Shown here: positions 63,724 through 64,000 of the stretch, one piece after another
Layout of the letters: each line of letters starts with the position of its first letter
Numbering within the stretch: the first letter of the stretch is position 1
Assembly (NCBI GenBank): GCA_903921325.1
Contig: CAIXPL010000026.1
Coordinates: 29,433-93,432, forward strand
DNA: 64,000 nt
Reading direction: 5' to 3'
Source: an uncultured Pseudomonadota bacterium
Lineage (GTDB): Bacteria > Pseudomonadota > Gammaproteobacteria > Burkholderiales > SG8-39
Program-made: the position numbers and the translations under genes
The notes under the pieces: model-generated
What the model saw: the letters and a program-made list of their open reading frames with translations, nothing else
What the model was told of the DNA's origin: nothing
Database searches by the model: none

Positions 63724-64000
63724 CGATCCACCTCGCCAAACACGATATCCAACGTACCAATGATGGCCACCACGTCGGCCAGCATGTGGCCGCGGGTCAG
63801 TTCGTCCATCGCCGCCATGTGGGCAAACCCCGGTGCGCGAATCTTGATGCGATACGGTTTGTTGGCGCCGTCGGACACCGCGTAAATGCCGAATTCGCCC
63901 TTGGGATGTTCAACCGCCGCATAGGCCTCCCCCGCGGGCACATGCATCCCCTCGGTGAACAGCTTGAAATGATGGATCAGCTCTTCCATATTGGTCTTCA
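63720..64000 (-). CDS. nuoD: NADH-quinone oxidoreductase subunit D (C-terminal part, start beyond window)
   Basis: The last 93 residues of the 49-kDa subunit, whose 5' part lies beyond the right edge. [34 protein letters not shown] and the ending [12 protein letters not shown] are diagnostic for NuoD. The frame is open to the edge, and the ATG at 63989 is internal (Lys-Thr-Asn precede it), not the start. Confidence 0.96.
   Translation of the reverse strand, partial: KTNMEELIHHFKLFTEGMHVPAGEAYAAVEHPKGEFGIYAVSDGANKPYRIKIRAPGFAHMAAMDELTRGHMLADVVAIIGTLDIVFGEVDR

Overview
The window looks like chromosomal DNA of a GC-rich betaproteobacterium, most likely a Burkholderiales relative. By eye it is around 60% G+C or more, with strong C/G third-position preference. 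The placement rests on several gene groups I recognise as betaproteobacterial: yciB-bolA-parvulin isomerase, dapA-bamC with an MBL-fold hydrolase, bpt-aat beside a short RnfB-like ferredoxin, nth-DUF1841, paired monohaem cytochromes c beside a MoxR ATPase and a CoxE-like VWA protein, and a long nuo operon. I saw no phage, insertion sequence, integrase, plasmid or CRISPR signature. Taxonomy is an inference from gene content only.

Layout. 1-4.9 kb: a MacB/FtsX-type ABC pair cut by the left edge, a secreted protein of unknown function, a flavodoxin, HMG-CoA lyase and an M14 peptidase. 5.0-7.4 kb (+): msrB, yciB, bolA, parvulin. 7.4-15 kb (-): 5-oxoprolinase/hydantoinase then purL. 15-24.6 kb (+): EamA transporter, beta-carbonic anhydrase, DUF2848 protein, an internally deleted LhgO-type oxidoreductase, a complete TRAP transporter, NAD(P)HX repair enzyme, and an SbmA/YddA-like ABC exporter. 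24.7-34 kb: an FMN/glutamate synthase-like protein, SlyD-like FKBP, RoxA-like ribosomal oxygenase, a small lipoprotein, MBL hydrolase, bamC, dapA, a FAH-family hydrolase, an orphan NitT/TauT-type binding lipoprotein and tRNA-Arg(CCT). 34-41 kb: NUDIX, RnfB-like, bpt, aat, nth, DUF1841, two cytochromes c, moxR, VWA. 41-51.7 kb: a lone GspE/PilB ATPase, Prx5-type peroxiredoxin, htpG, M16 protease, greB, an MFS transporter and nudF. 51.7-64 kb (-): nuoN back to nuoD, cut by the right edge.

Functionally this is mostly housekeeping: complex I, purine and lysine synthesis, outer-membrane assembly (BamC), protein quality control (HtpG, SlyD, parvulin, Aat/Bpt N-end rule leucylation), redox repair (MsrB, peroxiredoxin, NAD(P)HX repair) and DNA/RNA maintenance (Nth, GreB, NUDIX). 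The accessory part is the 15-21 kb block, where a TRAP importer travels with a DUF2848 (FAH-like) protein and a damaged LhgO-type gene. This suggests uptake and breakdown of an unidentified organic acid.

The most unusual signal is in the spacers. At least eight intergenic regions consist of degenerate tandem repeats, and each has its own unit length (8, 15, 16, 18, 19, 25, 42 and 48 bp). The 42- and 48-bp arrays run into the ends of the flanking coding sequences and repeat their stop or start codons. Other points of interest are the internally deleted LhgO homologue, a histidine-rich extra helix at the start of NuoM, an RnfB-like protein lacking its first Fe-S domain, and a good sigma-32 promoter before htpG.
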